From the NCBI GenBank assembly GCA_027186245.1, contig CP114481.1, forward strand, positions 22,165,501 through 22,229,500: a DNA stretch of 64,000 nucleotides, in the 5' to 3' direction. The DNA comes from Coriaria nepalensis. Its lineage: Eukaryota > Streptophyta > Magnoliopsida > Cucurbitales > Coriariaceae. The translations under genes were made by a program, and so were the position numbers. Below are positions 26,229 to 38,856 of this stretch, in pieces. Every line of letters starts with the position of its first letter. Positions within the stretch are counted from its first letter, which is position 1. The notes below the pieces were generated by a model, which was given only the letters and a program-made list of their open reading frames with translations, did no database searches and was not told the DNA's origin.

Positions 26229-26512
26229 AGCCTGAAAGTCATGTCACTGAGTCTGTCCTAGTCATTAAATCATTCAAAATTAATTCGAACGAATTCTATT
26301 TTCGCCCTTCAAATATTTTTTTCTTACATAACTTGCAATTAATCTACTGAAGACAACAATGCATTATTTTAGCATTAAAAAGCATATCACTCAGTCTTTT
26401 CAATCACTAAATTGTTTGAAGGCACTTCGAACCAATTCTATTTTTGAATTTAGAACATGACTTTCATGCATAACTTGCACTTGATCTATTGAAGGCAACA
26501 ATGCATTTGTTT
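26229..26512 (+). repeat. Dimer unit D (12)
   Basis: A has cctgaaag and gtctgtcc; B* has cactaaattg and aacatgac. It is the fourth unit of the first W-X-Y-D-E cassette. Confidence 0.9.
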
Positions 26513-28613
26513 AGCCTTAAAGTCATGTCACTGAGTCTGTTCTAGTCATTAAATCATTCAAAATTAATTAGAACAAATTCTATTTTCGCCCTTCAAACAT
26601 TATTTTCTTACATAACTTGCAATTAATCTACTGAAGACAACAATACATTATTTCAACATTAAAAGGCATATCCCTCAGTCTTTTTAATCATTAAATTGTT
26701 TGAAGGCACTTCAAACCAATTCTATTTTTGAATTTAGAACACGACTTTCATGCATAACTTGCACTTGATCTATTGAAGGCAACTATTCATTTTTTTAGCC
26801 TTAAAGTTATATTATTGCGTCTCTTTTAGTCATTAAATCTTTCTGAATCACTTCGAACGAAATTCGGCCTTTAAACATGACTTTCGTGCATAACTTGCAG
26901 TTGATCTATTGAAGGCAACAATGCATTTGTTTAGCCTTAAAGTCATGTCACTGAGTCTCTTCTAGTCATTAAATCATTCTAAATTAATTCGAACGAATTC
27001 TATTTTCGCCCTTCAAATATTATGTTCTTACATAACTTGCAATTAATCTACTGAAGACAACAATGCATTATTTTAGCATTAAAAAGCATATCATTCAGTC
27101 TTTTCAATCATTAAATTGTTTGAAGACACTTCAAACCAATTCTATTTTTGAATTTAGAACACGACTTTCATGCATAACTTGCACTTGAATTATTAAAGGC
27201 AACTATTCATTTTTTTTAGCCTTAAAGTCATATTATTGCGTTTCTTTTAGTCATTAAATCTTTCTGAATCACTTCGAATGAAATTCGGCCTTCAAACATG
27301 ACTTTCGTGCATAACTTGCAGTTGATCTATTGAAGGCAACAATGCATTTGTTTAGCCTTAAAGTCATGTCACAGAGTCTCTTCTAGTCATTAAATCATTC
27401 TAAATTAATTCGAACGAATTCTATTTTCGCCCTTCAAACATTATTTTCTTACATAACTTGCAATTAATCTACTGAAGACAACAATGCATTATTTTAGCAT
27501 TAAAAAGCATATCACTCAGTCTTTTCAATCATTAAATTGTTTGAAGACACTTCAAACCAATTCTATTTTTGAATTTAGAACACGACTTTCATGCATAACT
27601 TGCACTTGAACTATTAGAGGCAACTATTCATTTTTTTAGCCTTGAAGTCATATTATTGCGTTTCTTTTAGTCATTAAATCTTTCTGAATCACTTCGAATG
27701 AAATTCGGCCTTTGAACATTACTTTCGTGCATAACTTGCAGTTGATCTATTGAAGGCAACAATGCATTTGTTTAGCCTTAAAGTCATGTCACTGAGTCTC
27801 TTCTAGTCACTAAATCATTCTAAATTAATTCGAACGAATTCTATTTTCGCCCTTCAAACATTATTTTCTTACATAACTTGCAATTAATCTACTGAAGACA
27901 ACAATGCATTATTTTAGCATTAAAAAGCATATCACTCAGTCTTTTCAATCATTAAATTGTTTGAAGGCACTTCGAACCAATACTATTTTTGAATTTAGAA
28001 CACGACTTTCATGCATAACTTGCACTTGATCTATTGAAGGCAACTATTCATTTTTTTAGCCTTAAAGTTATATTATTGCGTCTCTTTTAGTCATTAAATC
28101 TTTCTGAATCACTTCGAATGAAATTCGGCCTTTAAACATGACTTTCGTGCATAACTTGCAGTTGATCTATTGAAGGCAACAATGCATTTGTTTAGCCTGA
28201 AAGTCATGTCACTGAGTCTGTCCTAGTCATTAAATCATTCAAAATTAATTCGAACGAATTCTATTTTCGCCCTTCAAATATTTTTTTCTTACATAACTTG
28301 CAATTAATCTACTGAAGACAACAATGCATTATTTTAGCATTAAAAAGCATATCACTCAGTCTTTTCAATCATTAAATTGTTTGAAGGCACTTCGAACCAA
28401 TACTATTTTTGAATTTAGAACACGACTTTCATGCATAACTTGCACTTGATCTATTGAAGGCAACTATTCATTTTTTTAGCCTTAAAGTTATATTATTGCG
28501 TCTCTTTTAGTCATTAAATCTTTCTGAATCACTTCGAATGAAATTCGGCCTTTAAACATGACTTTCGTGCATAACTTGCAGTTGATCTATTGAAGGCAAC
28601 AATGCATTTGTTT

Positions 28614-28897
28614 AGCCTGAAAGTCATGTCACTGAGTCTGTCCTAGTCATTAAATCATTCAAAATTAATTCGAACGAATTCTATTTTCGCCCTTCAAATA
28701 TTTTTTTCTTACATAACTTGCAATTAATCTACTGAAGACAACAATGCATTATTTTAGCATTAAAAAGCATATCACTCAGTCTTTTCAATCACTAAATTGT
28801 TTGAAGGCACTTCGAACCAATTCTATTTTTGAATTTAGAACCCGACTGTCATGCATAACTTGCACTTGAGCTATTGAAGGCAACAATGCTTTTGTTT
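28614..28897 (+). repeat. Dimer unit D, variant (13)
   Basis: B* has the private run acccgactgtc, gagctattg and aatgcttttg, shared only with the dimers at 32964 and 34509. Confidence 0.9.
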
Positions 28898-30158
28898 AGC
28901 CTTAAAGTCATGTCACTGAGTCTGTTCTAGTCATTAAATCATTCAAAATTAATTAGAACAAATTCTATTTTCGCCCTTCAAACATTATTTTCTTACATAA
29001 CTTGCAATTAATCTACTGAAGACAACAATACATTATTTCAACATTAAAAGGCATATCCCTCAGTCTTTTCAATCATTAAATTGTTTGAAGGCACTTCAAA
29101 CCAATTCTATTTTTGAATTTAGAACACGACTTTCATGCATAACTTGCACTTGATCTATTGAAGGCAACTATTCATTTTTTTAGCCTTAAAGTTATATTAT
29201 TGCGTCTCTTTTAGTCATTAAATCTTTCTGAATCACTTCGAATGAAATTCGGCCTTTAAACATGACTTTCGTGCATAACTTGCAGTTGATCTATTGAAGG
29301 CAACAATGCATTTGTTTAGCCTTAAAGTCATGTCACTGAGTCTCTTCTAGTCATTAAATCATTCTAAATTAATTCGAACGAATTCTATTTTCGCCCTTCA
29401 AATATTATGTTCTTACATAACTTGCAATTAATCTACTGAAGACAACAATGCATTATTTTAGCATTAAAAAGCATATCACTTAGTCTTTTCAATCATTAAA
29501 TTGTTTGAAGACACTTCAAACCAATTCTATTTTTGAATTTAGAACACGACTTTCATGCATAACTTGCACTTGAATTATTAAAGGCAACTATTCATTTTTT
29601 TTAGCCTTCAAGTCATATTATTGCGTTTCTTTTAGTCATTAAATCTTTCTGAATCACTTCGAATGAAATTCGGCCTTTAAACATGACTTTCGTGCATAAC
29701 TTGCAGTTGATCTATTGAAGGCAACAATGCATTTGTTTAGCCTTAAAGTCATGTGACTGAGTCTCTTCTAGTCACTAAATCATTCTAAATTAATTCGAAC
29801 GAATTCTATTTTCGCCCTTCAAACATTATTTTCTTACATAACTTGCAATTAATCTACTGAAGACAACAATGCATTATTTTAGCATTAAAAAGCATATCAC
29901 TCAGTCTTTTCAATCATTAAATTGTTTGAAGGCACTTCGAACCAATACTATTTTTGAATTTAGAACACGACTTTCATGCATAACTTGCACTTGATCTATT
30001 GAAGGCAACTATTCATTTTTTTAGCCTTAAAGTTATATTATTGGGTCTCTTTTAGTCATTAAATCTTTCTGAATCACTTCGAATGAAATTCGGCCTTTAA
30101 ACATGACTTTCGTGCATAACTTGCAGTTGATCTATTGAAGGCAACAATGCATTTGTTT

Positions 30159-30442
30159 AGCCTGAAAGTCATGTCACTGAGTCTGTCCTAGTCATTAAAT
30201 CATTCAAAATTAATTCGAACGAATTCTATTTTCGCCCTTCAAATATTTTTTTCTTACATAACTTGCAATTAATCTACTGAAGACAACAATGCATTATTTT
30301 AGCATTAAAAAGCATATCACTCAGTCTTTTCAATCACTAAATTGTTTGAAGGCACTTCGAACCAATTCTATTTTTGAATTTAGAACATGACTTTCATGCA
30401 TAACTTGCACTTGATCTATTGAAGGCAACAATGCATTTGTTT
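30159..30442 (+). repeat. Dimer unit D (14)
   Basis: This is of the standard D form (aacatgac, aatgcatttg), like the dimer at 26229. It is part of a W-Y-D-E cassette. Confidence 0.9.
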
Positions 30443-32963
30443 AGCCTTAAAGTCATGTCACTGAGTCTGTTCTAGTCATTAAATCATTCAAAATTAATTA
30501 GAACAAATTCTATTTTCGCCCTTCAAACATTATTTTCTTACATAACTTGCAATTAATCTACTGAAGACAACAATACATTATTTCAACATTAAAAGGCATA
30601 TCCCTCAGTCTTTTCAATCATTAAATTGTTTGAAGGCACTTCAAACCAATTCTATTTTTGAATTTAGAACACGACTTTCATGCATAACTTGCACTTGATC
30701 TATTGAAGGCAACTATTCATTTTTTTAGCCTTAAAGTTATATTATTGCGTCTCTTTTAGTCATTAAATCTTTCTGAATCACTTCGAATGAAATTCGGCCT
30801 TTAAACATGACTTTCGTGCATAACTTGCAGTTGATCTATTGAAGGCAACAATGCATTTGTTTAGCCTTAAAGTCATGTCACTGAGTCTCTTCTAGTCATT
30901 AAATCATTCTAAATTAATTCGAACGAATTCTATTTTCGCCCTTCAAATATTATGTTCTTACATAACTTGCAATTAATCTACTGAAGACAACAATGCATTA
31001 TTTTAGCATTAAAAAGCATATCATTCAGTCTTTTCAATCATTAAATTGTTTGAAGACACTTCAAACCAATTCTATTTTTGAATTTAGAACACGACTTTCA
31101 TGCATAACTTGCACTTGAATTATTAAAGGCAACTATTCATTTTTTTTAGCCTTAAAGTCATATTATTGCGTTTCTTTTAGTCATTAAATCTTTCTGAATC
31201 ACTTCGAATGAAATTCGGCCTTCAAACATGACTTTCGTGCATAACTTGCAGTTGATCTATTGAAGGCAACAATGCATTTGTTTAGCCTTAAAGTCATGTC
31301 ACAGAGTCTCTTCTAGTCATTAAATCATTCTAAATTAATTCGAACGAATTCTATTTTCGCCCTTCAAACATTATTTTCTTACATAACTTGCAATTAATCT
31401 ACTGAAGACAACAATGCATTATTTTAGCATTAAAAAGCATATCACTCAGTCTTTTCAATCATTAAATTGTTTGAAGACACTTCAAACCAATTCTATTTTT
31501 GAATTTAGAACACGACTTTCATGCATAACTTGCACTTGAACTATTAGAGGCAACTATTCATTTTTTTAGCCTTGAAGTCATATTATTGCGTTTCTTTTAG
31601 TCATTAAATCTTTCTGAATCACTTCGAATGAAATTCGGCCTTTGAACATTACTTTCGTGCATAACTTGCAGTTGATCTATTGAAGGCAACAATGCATTTG
31701 TTTAGCCTTAAAGTCATGTCACTGAGTCTCTTCTAGTCACTAAATCATTCTAAATTAATTCGAACGAATTCTATTTTCGCCCTTCAAACATTATTTTCTT
31801 ACATAACTTGCAATTAATCTACTGAAGACAACAATGCATTATTTTAGCATTAAAAAGCATATCACTCAGTCTTTTCAATCATTAAATTGTTTGAAGGCAC
31901 TTCGAACCAATACTATTTTTGAATTTAGAACACGACTTTCATGCATAACTTGCACTTGATCTATTGAAGGCAACTATTCATTTTTTTAGCCTTAAAGTTA
32001 TATTATTGCGTCTCTTTTAGTCATTAAATCTTTCTGAATCACTTCGAATGAAATTCGGCCTTTAAACATGACTTTCGTGCATAACTTGCAGTTGATCTAT
32101 TGAAGGCAACAATGCATTTGTTTAGCCTGAAAGTCATGTCACTGAGTCTGTCCTAGTCATTAAATCATTCAAAATTAATTCGAACGAATTCTATTTTCGC
32201 CCTTCAAATATTTTTTTCTTACATAACTTGCAATTAATCTACTGAAGACAACAATGCATTATTTTAGCATTAAAAAGCATATCACTCAGTCTTTTCAATC
32301 ATTAAATTGTTTGAAGGCACTTCGAACCAATACTATTTTTGAATTTAGAACACGACTTTCATGCATAACTTGCACTTGATCTATTGAAGGCAACTATTCA
32401 TTTTTTTAGCCTTAAAGTTATATTATTGCGTCTCTTTTAGTCATTAAATCTTTCTGAATCACTTCGAATGAAATTCGGCCTTTAAACATGACTTTCGTGC
32501 ATAACTTGCAGTTGATCTATTGAAGGCAACAATGCATTTGTTTAGCCTGAAAGTCATGTCACTGAGTCTGTCCTAGTCATTAAATCATTCAAAATTAATT
32601 CGAACGAATTCTATTTTCGCCCTTCAAATATTTTTTTCTTACATAACTTGCAATTAATCTACTGAAGACAACAATGCATTATTTTAGCATTAAAAAGCAT
32701 ATCACTCAGTCTTTTCAAGCATTAAATTGTTTGAAGGCACTTCGAACCAATACTATTTTTGAATTTAGAACACGACTTTCATGCATAACTTGCACTTGAT
32801 CTATTGAAGGCAACTATTCATTTTTTTAGCCTTAAAGTTATATTATTGCATCTCTTTTAGTCATTAAATCTTTCTGAATCACTTCGAATGAAATTCGGCC
32901 TTTAAACATGACTTTCGTGCATAACTTGCAGTTGATCTATTGAAGGCAACAATGCATTTGTTT

Positions 32964-33247
32964 AGCCTGAAAGTCATGTCACTGAGTCTGTCCTAGTCAT
33001 TAAATCATTCAAAATTAATTCGAACGAATTCTATTTTCGCCCTTCAAATATTTTTTTCTTACATAACTTGCAATTAATCTACTGAAGACAACAATGCATT
33101 ATTTTAGCATTAAAAAGCATATCACTCAGTCTTTTCAATCACTAAATTGTTTGAAGGCACTTCGAACCAATTCTATTTTTGAATTTAGAACCCGACTGTC
33201 ATGCATAACTTGCACTTGAGCTATTGAAGGCAACAATGCTTTTGTTT
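32964..33247 (+). repeat. Dimer unit D, variant (15)
   Basis: This is of the acccgactgtc form, preceded by two Z trimers. Confidence 0.9.
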
Positions 33248-34508
33248 AGCCTTAAAGTCATGTCACTGAGTCTGTTCTAGTCATTAAATCATTCAAAATT
33301 AATTAGAACAAATTCTATTTTCGCCCTTCAAACATTATTTTCTTACATAACTTGCAATTAATCTACTGAAGACAACAATACATTATTTCAACATTAAAAG
33401 GCATATCCCTCAGTCTTTTCAATCATTAAATTGTTTGAAGGCACTTCAAACCAATTCTATTTTTGAATTTAGAACACGACTTTCATGCATAACTTGCACT
33501 TGATCTATTGAAGGCAACTATTCATTTTTTTAGCCTTAAAGTTATATTATTGCGTCTCTTTTAGTCATTAAATCTTTCTGAATCACTTCGAATGAAATTC
33601 GGCCTTTAAACATGACTTTCGTGCATAACTTGCAGTTGATCTATTGAAGGCAACAATGCATTTGTTTAGCCTTAAAGTCATGTCACTGAGTCTCTTCTAG
33701 TCATTAAATCATTCTAAATTAATTCGAACGAATTCTATTTTCGCCCTTCAAATATTATGTTCTTACATAACTTGCAATTAATCTACTGAAGACAACAATG
33801 CATTATTTTAGCATTAAAAAGCATATCACTCAGTCTTTTCAATCATTAAATTGTTTGAAGACACTTCAAACCAATTCTATTTTTGAATTTAGAACACGAC
33901 TTTCATGCATAACTTGCACTTGAATTATTAAAGGCAACTATTCATTTTTTTTAGCCTTAAAGTCATATTATTGCGTTTCTTTTAGTCATTAAATCTTTCT
34001 GAATCACTTCGAATGAAATTCGGCCTTTAAACATGACTTTCGTGCATAACTTGCAGTTGATCTATTGAAGGCAACAATGCATTTGTTTAGCCTTAAAGTC
34101 ATGTCACTGAGTCTCTTCTAGTCACTAAATCATTCTAAATTAATTCGAACGAATTCTATTTTCGCCCTTCAAACATTATTTTCTTACATAACTTGCAATT
34201 AATCTACTGAAGACAACAATGCATTATTTTAGCATTAAAAAGCATATCACTCAGTCTTTTCAATCATTAAATTGTTTGAAGGCACTTCGAACCAATACTA
34301 TTTTTGAATTTAGAACACGACTTTCATGCATAACTTGCACTTGATCTATTGAAGGCAACTATTCATTTTTTTAGCCTTAAAGTTATATTATTGGGTCTCT
34401 TTTAGTCATTAAATCTTTCTGAATCACTTCGAATGAAATTCGGCCTTTAAACATGACTTTCGTGCATAACTTGCAGTTGATCTATTGAAGGCAACAATGC
34501 ATTTGTTT

Positions 34509-34792
34509 AGCCTGAAAGTCATGTCACTGAGTCTGTCCTAGTCATTAAATCATTCAAAATTAATTCGAACGAATTCTATTTTCGCCCTTCAAATATTTTT
34601 TTCCTACATAACTTGCAATTAATCTACTGAAGACAACAATGCATTATTTTAGCATTAAAAAGCATATCACTCAGTCTTTTCAATCACTAAATTGTTTGAA
34701 GGCACTTCGAACCAATTCTATTTTTGAATTTAGAACCCGACTGTCATGCATAACTTGCACTTGAGCTATTGAAGGCAACAATGCTTTTGTTT
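34509..34792 (+). repeat. Dimer unit D, variant (16)
   Basis: This is of the acccgactgtc form, with a private ttcctacata in A. It is part of a W-Y-D-E cassette. Confidence 0.9.
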
Positions 34793-35212
34793 AGCCTTAA
34801 AGTCATGTCACTGAGTCTGTTCTAGTCATTAAATCATTCAAAATTAATTAGAACAAATTCTATTTTCGCCCTTCAAACATTATTTTCTTACATAACTTGC
34901 AATTAATCTACTGAAGACAACAATACATTATTTCAACATTAAAAGGCATATCCCTCAGTCTTTTCAATCATTAAATTGTTTGAAGGCACTTCAAACCAAT
35001 TCTATTTTTGAATTTAGAACACGACTTTCATGCATAACTTGCACTTGATCTATTGAAGGCAACTATTCATTTTTTTGGCCTTAAAGTTATATTATTGCGT
35101 CTCTTTTAGTCATTAAATCTTTCTGAATCACTTCGAATGAAATTCGGCCTTTAAACATGACTTTCGTGCATAACTTGCAGTTGATCTATTGAAGGCAACA
35201 ATGCATTTGTTT

Positions 35213-35632
35213 AGCCTTAAAGTCATGTCACTGAGTCTCTTCTAGTCATTAAATCATTCTAAATTAATTCGAACGAATTCTATTTTCGCCCTTCAAATAT
35301 TATGTTCTTACATAACTTGCAATTAATCTACTGAAGACAACAATGCATTATTTTAGCATTAAAAAGCATATCACTCAGTCTTTTCAATCATTAAATTGTT
35401 TGAAGACACTTCAAACCAATTCTATTTTTGAATTTAGAACACGACTTTCATGCATAACTTGCACTTGATCTATTGAAGGCAACTATTCATTTTTTTAGCC
35501 TTAAAGTTATATTATTGGGTCTCTTTTAGTCATTAAATCTTTCTGAATCACTTCGAATGAAATTCGGCCTTTAAACATGACTTTCGTGCATAACTTGCAG
35601 TTGATCTATTGAAGGCAACAATGCATTTGTTT
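35213..35632 (+). repeat. Hybrid W/Y trimer
   Basis: A and the first half of B are of W type (tattatgttc, gaagacacttcaaacc). The end of B and C are of Y type (gatctattgaaggcaac, gttatattattgggtctc, a form otherwise seen in the Y units at 29739 and 34089). The switch lies within B, between about 35,405 and 35,468. The result is a shortened cassette of 1124 bp, as expected from an equal-register crossover between a W and a downstream Y unit. Confidence 0.8.
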
Positions 35633-35916
35633 AGCCTGAAAGTCATGTCACTGAGTCTGTCCTAGTCATTAAATCATTCAAAATTAATTCGAACGAATTC
35701 TATTTTCGCCCTTCAAATATTTTTTTCTTACATAACTTGCAATTAATCTACTGAAGACAACAATGCATTATTTTAGCATTAAAAAGCATATCACTCAGTC
35801 TTTTCAATCACTAAATTGTTTGAAGGCACTTCGAACCAATTCTATTTTTGAATTTAGAACATGACTTTCATGCATAACTTGCACTTGATCTATTGAAGGC
35901 AACAATGCATTTGTTT
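35633..35916 (+). repeat. Dimer unit D (17)
   Basis: This is of the standard D form. It follows the W/Y hybrid trimer and leads into the E unit that starts the right copy of the 13.9-kb duplication. Confidence 0.9.
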
Positions 35917-38856
35917 AGCCTTAAAGTCATGTCACTGAGTCTGTTCTAGTCATTAAATCATTCAAAATTAATTTGAACAAATTCTATTTTCGCCCTTCAA
36001 ACATTATTTTCTTACATAACTTGCAATTAATCTACTGAAGACAACAATACATTATTTCAACATTAAAAGGCATATCCCTCAGTCTTTTCAATCATTAAAT
36101 TGTTTGAAGGCACTTCAAACCAATTCTATTTTTGAATTTAGAACACGACTTTCATGCATAACTTGCACTTGAACTATTGAAGGCAACTATTCATTTTTTC
36201 AGCCTTAAAGTCATATTATTGCGTCTCCTTTAGTCATTAAATATTTCTTAATCACTTCGAATGAGAATCGGCCTTTAAACATGACTTTCGTGCATAAATT
36301 GCAGTTGATCTATTGAAGGCAACAATGCATTTGTTTAGCCTTAAAGTCATGCCACTGAGTCTGTTCTAGTCATTAAATCATTCTAAATTAATGCGAACGA
36401 ATTCTATTTTCGCCCTTCAAACATGATTTTCTTACATAACTTGCAATTAATCTACTGAAGACAACAATGCATTAATTTAGCATTAAAAAGCATATCACTC
36501 AGTCTTTTCAATCATTAAATTGTTTGAAGGCACTTCGAACCAATTCTATTTTTGAATTTAGAACACGACTTTCATGCATAACTTGCATTTTATCTATTGA
36601 AGGCAACTATTCATTTTTTTAGCCTTAAAGTCATATTATTGCGTCTCTTTAAGTCATTAAATCTTTCTGAATCACTACGAACGAAAATCGGCCTTTAAAC
36701 ATGATTTTCGTGCATAACTTGCAGTTGATCTATTGAAGGCAACAAATCATTTGTTTAGCCTTAAAGTTATGTCAATGAGTCTCTTCTAGTCGTTAAATCA
36801 TTCTAAATTAAGTCGAACGAATTCTATTTTCGCCCATCAAACATGATTTTCTTACATAACTTGTAATTAATCTACTGAAGTCAACAATGCATTATTTTAG
36901 CATTAAAAAGCATATCACTCATTCTTTTCAATCATTAAATTGTTTGAAGGCAATTCGAACCAATTCTATTTTTGAATTTAGAACCCGACTTTCATGCATA
37001 ACTTGCACTTGAGCTATTGAAGGCAACTATTCATTTTTTTAGCCTTAAAGTCATATTATTGCGTCTCCTTTAGTCATTAAATCTTTCTGAATCACTTCGA
37101 ACGAAAATCGGCCTTTAAACATGACTTTCGTGCATAACTTGCAGTTGATCTATTGAAGGCAACAATGCATTTGTTTAGGCTTAAAGTCATGTCACTGAGT
37201 CGCTTCTAGTCATTAAATCATTCTAAATTAATTCGAACGAATTCTATTTTCGCCCTTCAAACATTATTTTCTTACATAACTTGCAATTAATCTACTGAAG
37301 ACAACAATGCATTATTTAAGCATTAAAAAGCATATCACTCAGTCTTTTCAATCATTAAATTGTTTGAAGGCACTTCGTACTAATACTATTTTTGAATTTA
37401 GAACATGACTTTCATGCATAACTTGCACTTGATCTATTGACGGCAACTATTCATTTTTTTAGCCTTAAAGTCATATTATTGCGTCTCTTTTAGTCATTAA
37501 ATCTTTCTAAATCACTTCGAACGAAATTCGGCCTTTAAACATGACTTTCGTGCATAACTTGCCGTTGATCTATTGAAGGCAACAATGCATTTGTTTAGCC
37601 TTAAAGTCATGTCACTGAGTCTCTTCTAGTCATTAAATCATTCTAAATTAATTCGAACGAATTCTATTTTCGCCCTTCAAACATTATTTTCTTACATAAC
37701 TTGCAATTAATCTACTGAAGACAACAATGCATTATTTTATCATTAAAAAGCATTTCACGCAATCTTTTCAATCATTAAATTGTTTGAAGGCACTTCGAAC
37801 TAATACTATTTTTGAATTTAGAACACGACTTTCATGCATAACTTGCACTTGATCTATTGACGGCAACTATTCATTTTTTTAGCCTTAAAGTCATATTATT
37901 GCGTCTCTTTTAGTCATTAAATCTTTCTAAATCACTTCGAACGAAATTCGGCCTTTAAACATGACTTTCGTGCATAAATTGCAGTTGATCTATTGAAGGC
38001 AACAATGCATTTGTTTAGCCTTAAAGTCATGCCACTGAGTCTGTTCTAGTCATTAAATCATTCTAAATTAATGCGAACGAATTCTATTTTCGCCCTTCAA
38101 ACATGATTTTCTTACATAACTTGCAATTAATCTACTGAAGACAACAATGCATTAATTTCGCATTAAAAAGCATATCACTCAGTCTTTTCAATCATTAAAT
38201 TGTTTGAAGGCACTTCGAACCAATTCTATTTTTGAATTTAGAACACGACTTTCATGCATAACTTGCACTTGAACTATTGAAGGCAACTATTCATTTTTTT
38301 AGCCTTATAGTCATATTATTGCATCCCTTTTAGTCATTAAATCTTTCTAAATAACTTCGAACGAAATTCGGCCTTTAAACATGACTTTCGTGCATAACTT
38401 GCAGTTGATCTATTGAAGGCAACAATGCATTTGTTTAGCCTTAAAGTCATGTCACTGAGTCTCTTCTAGTCATTAAATCATTCTAAATTAATTCGAACGA
38501 ATTCTATTTTCGGCCTTCAAACATTATTTTCTTACATAACTTGCAATTAATCTACTAAAGACAACAATGCATTATTTTAGCATTAAAAAGCATATCACTC
38601 AGTCTTTTCAATCATTAAATTGTTTGAAGGTACTTCAAACCAATTCTATTTTTGAATTTAGAACACGACTTTCATGCATAACTTGCACTTGAACTATTGA
38701 AGGCAACTACTCATTTTTTTAGCCTTAAAGTCATATTATTGCATCTCTTTTAGTCATTAAATCTTTCTGAATCACTTCGAATGAAATTCGGCCTTTAAAC
38801 ATGACTTTCGTGCATAACTTGCAGTTGATCTATTGAAGGCAACAATGCATTTGTTT
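35917..38856 (+). repeat. Right copy of the 22028-24967 segment
   Basis: Units start at 35917, 36337, 36757, 37177, 37597, 38017 and 38437, matching 22028, 22448, 22868, 23288, 23708, 24128 and 24548 at a constant offset of 13,889 bp. Private marks are shared in the same order. The clear exception is around 37976-38160: the unit at 38017 has the tgccactgag, atgcgaacg and acatgat marks of the unit at 36337 rather than those of its positional partner at 24128. This looks like a local conversion tract. Other differences are single bases, such as taggcttaaag (37,18x) and cttcgtactaatact (37,37x). Confidence 0.87.

Larger units (their letters stand above)
24968..36336 (+). repeat. Cassette array of six unit types W-X-Y-Z-D-E
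   Basis: Six unit types can be told apart. W (421 bp): A with tattatgttc, B with attattaaagg. X: cacagagtctc, attagaggc, tttgaacattac. Y: tagtcactaaatc, caatactat, gttatattattg. Z: cctgaaag, gtctgtcc, full trimer. D: a Z-like A plus chimeric B, 284 bp. E: gtctgttctag, aattagaac, tacattatttcaacattaaaagg. The order is WXYDE (24968-26932), WXYZDE (26933-29317), WYDE (29318-30862), WXYZZDE (30863-33667), WYDE (33668-35212) and a W/Y hybrid then D and E (35213-36336). Lengths are 1965, 2385, 1545, 2805, 1545 and 1124 bp. Whole units are gained or lost without breaking the order or register. The final E (35917) differs from the others (aatttgaac) and leads into the right copy of the 13.9-kb duplication. 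Confidence 0.9.
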
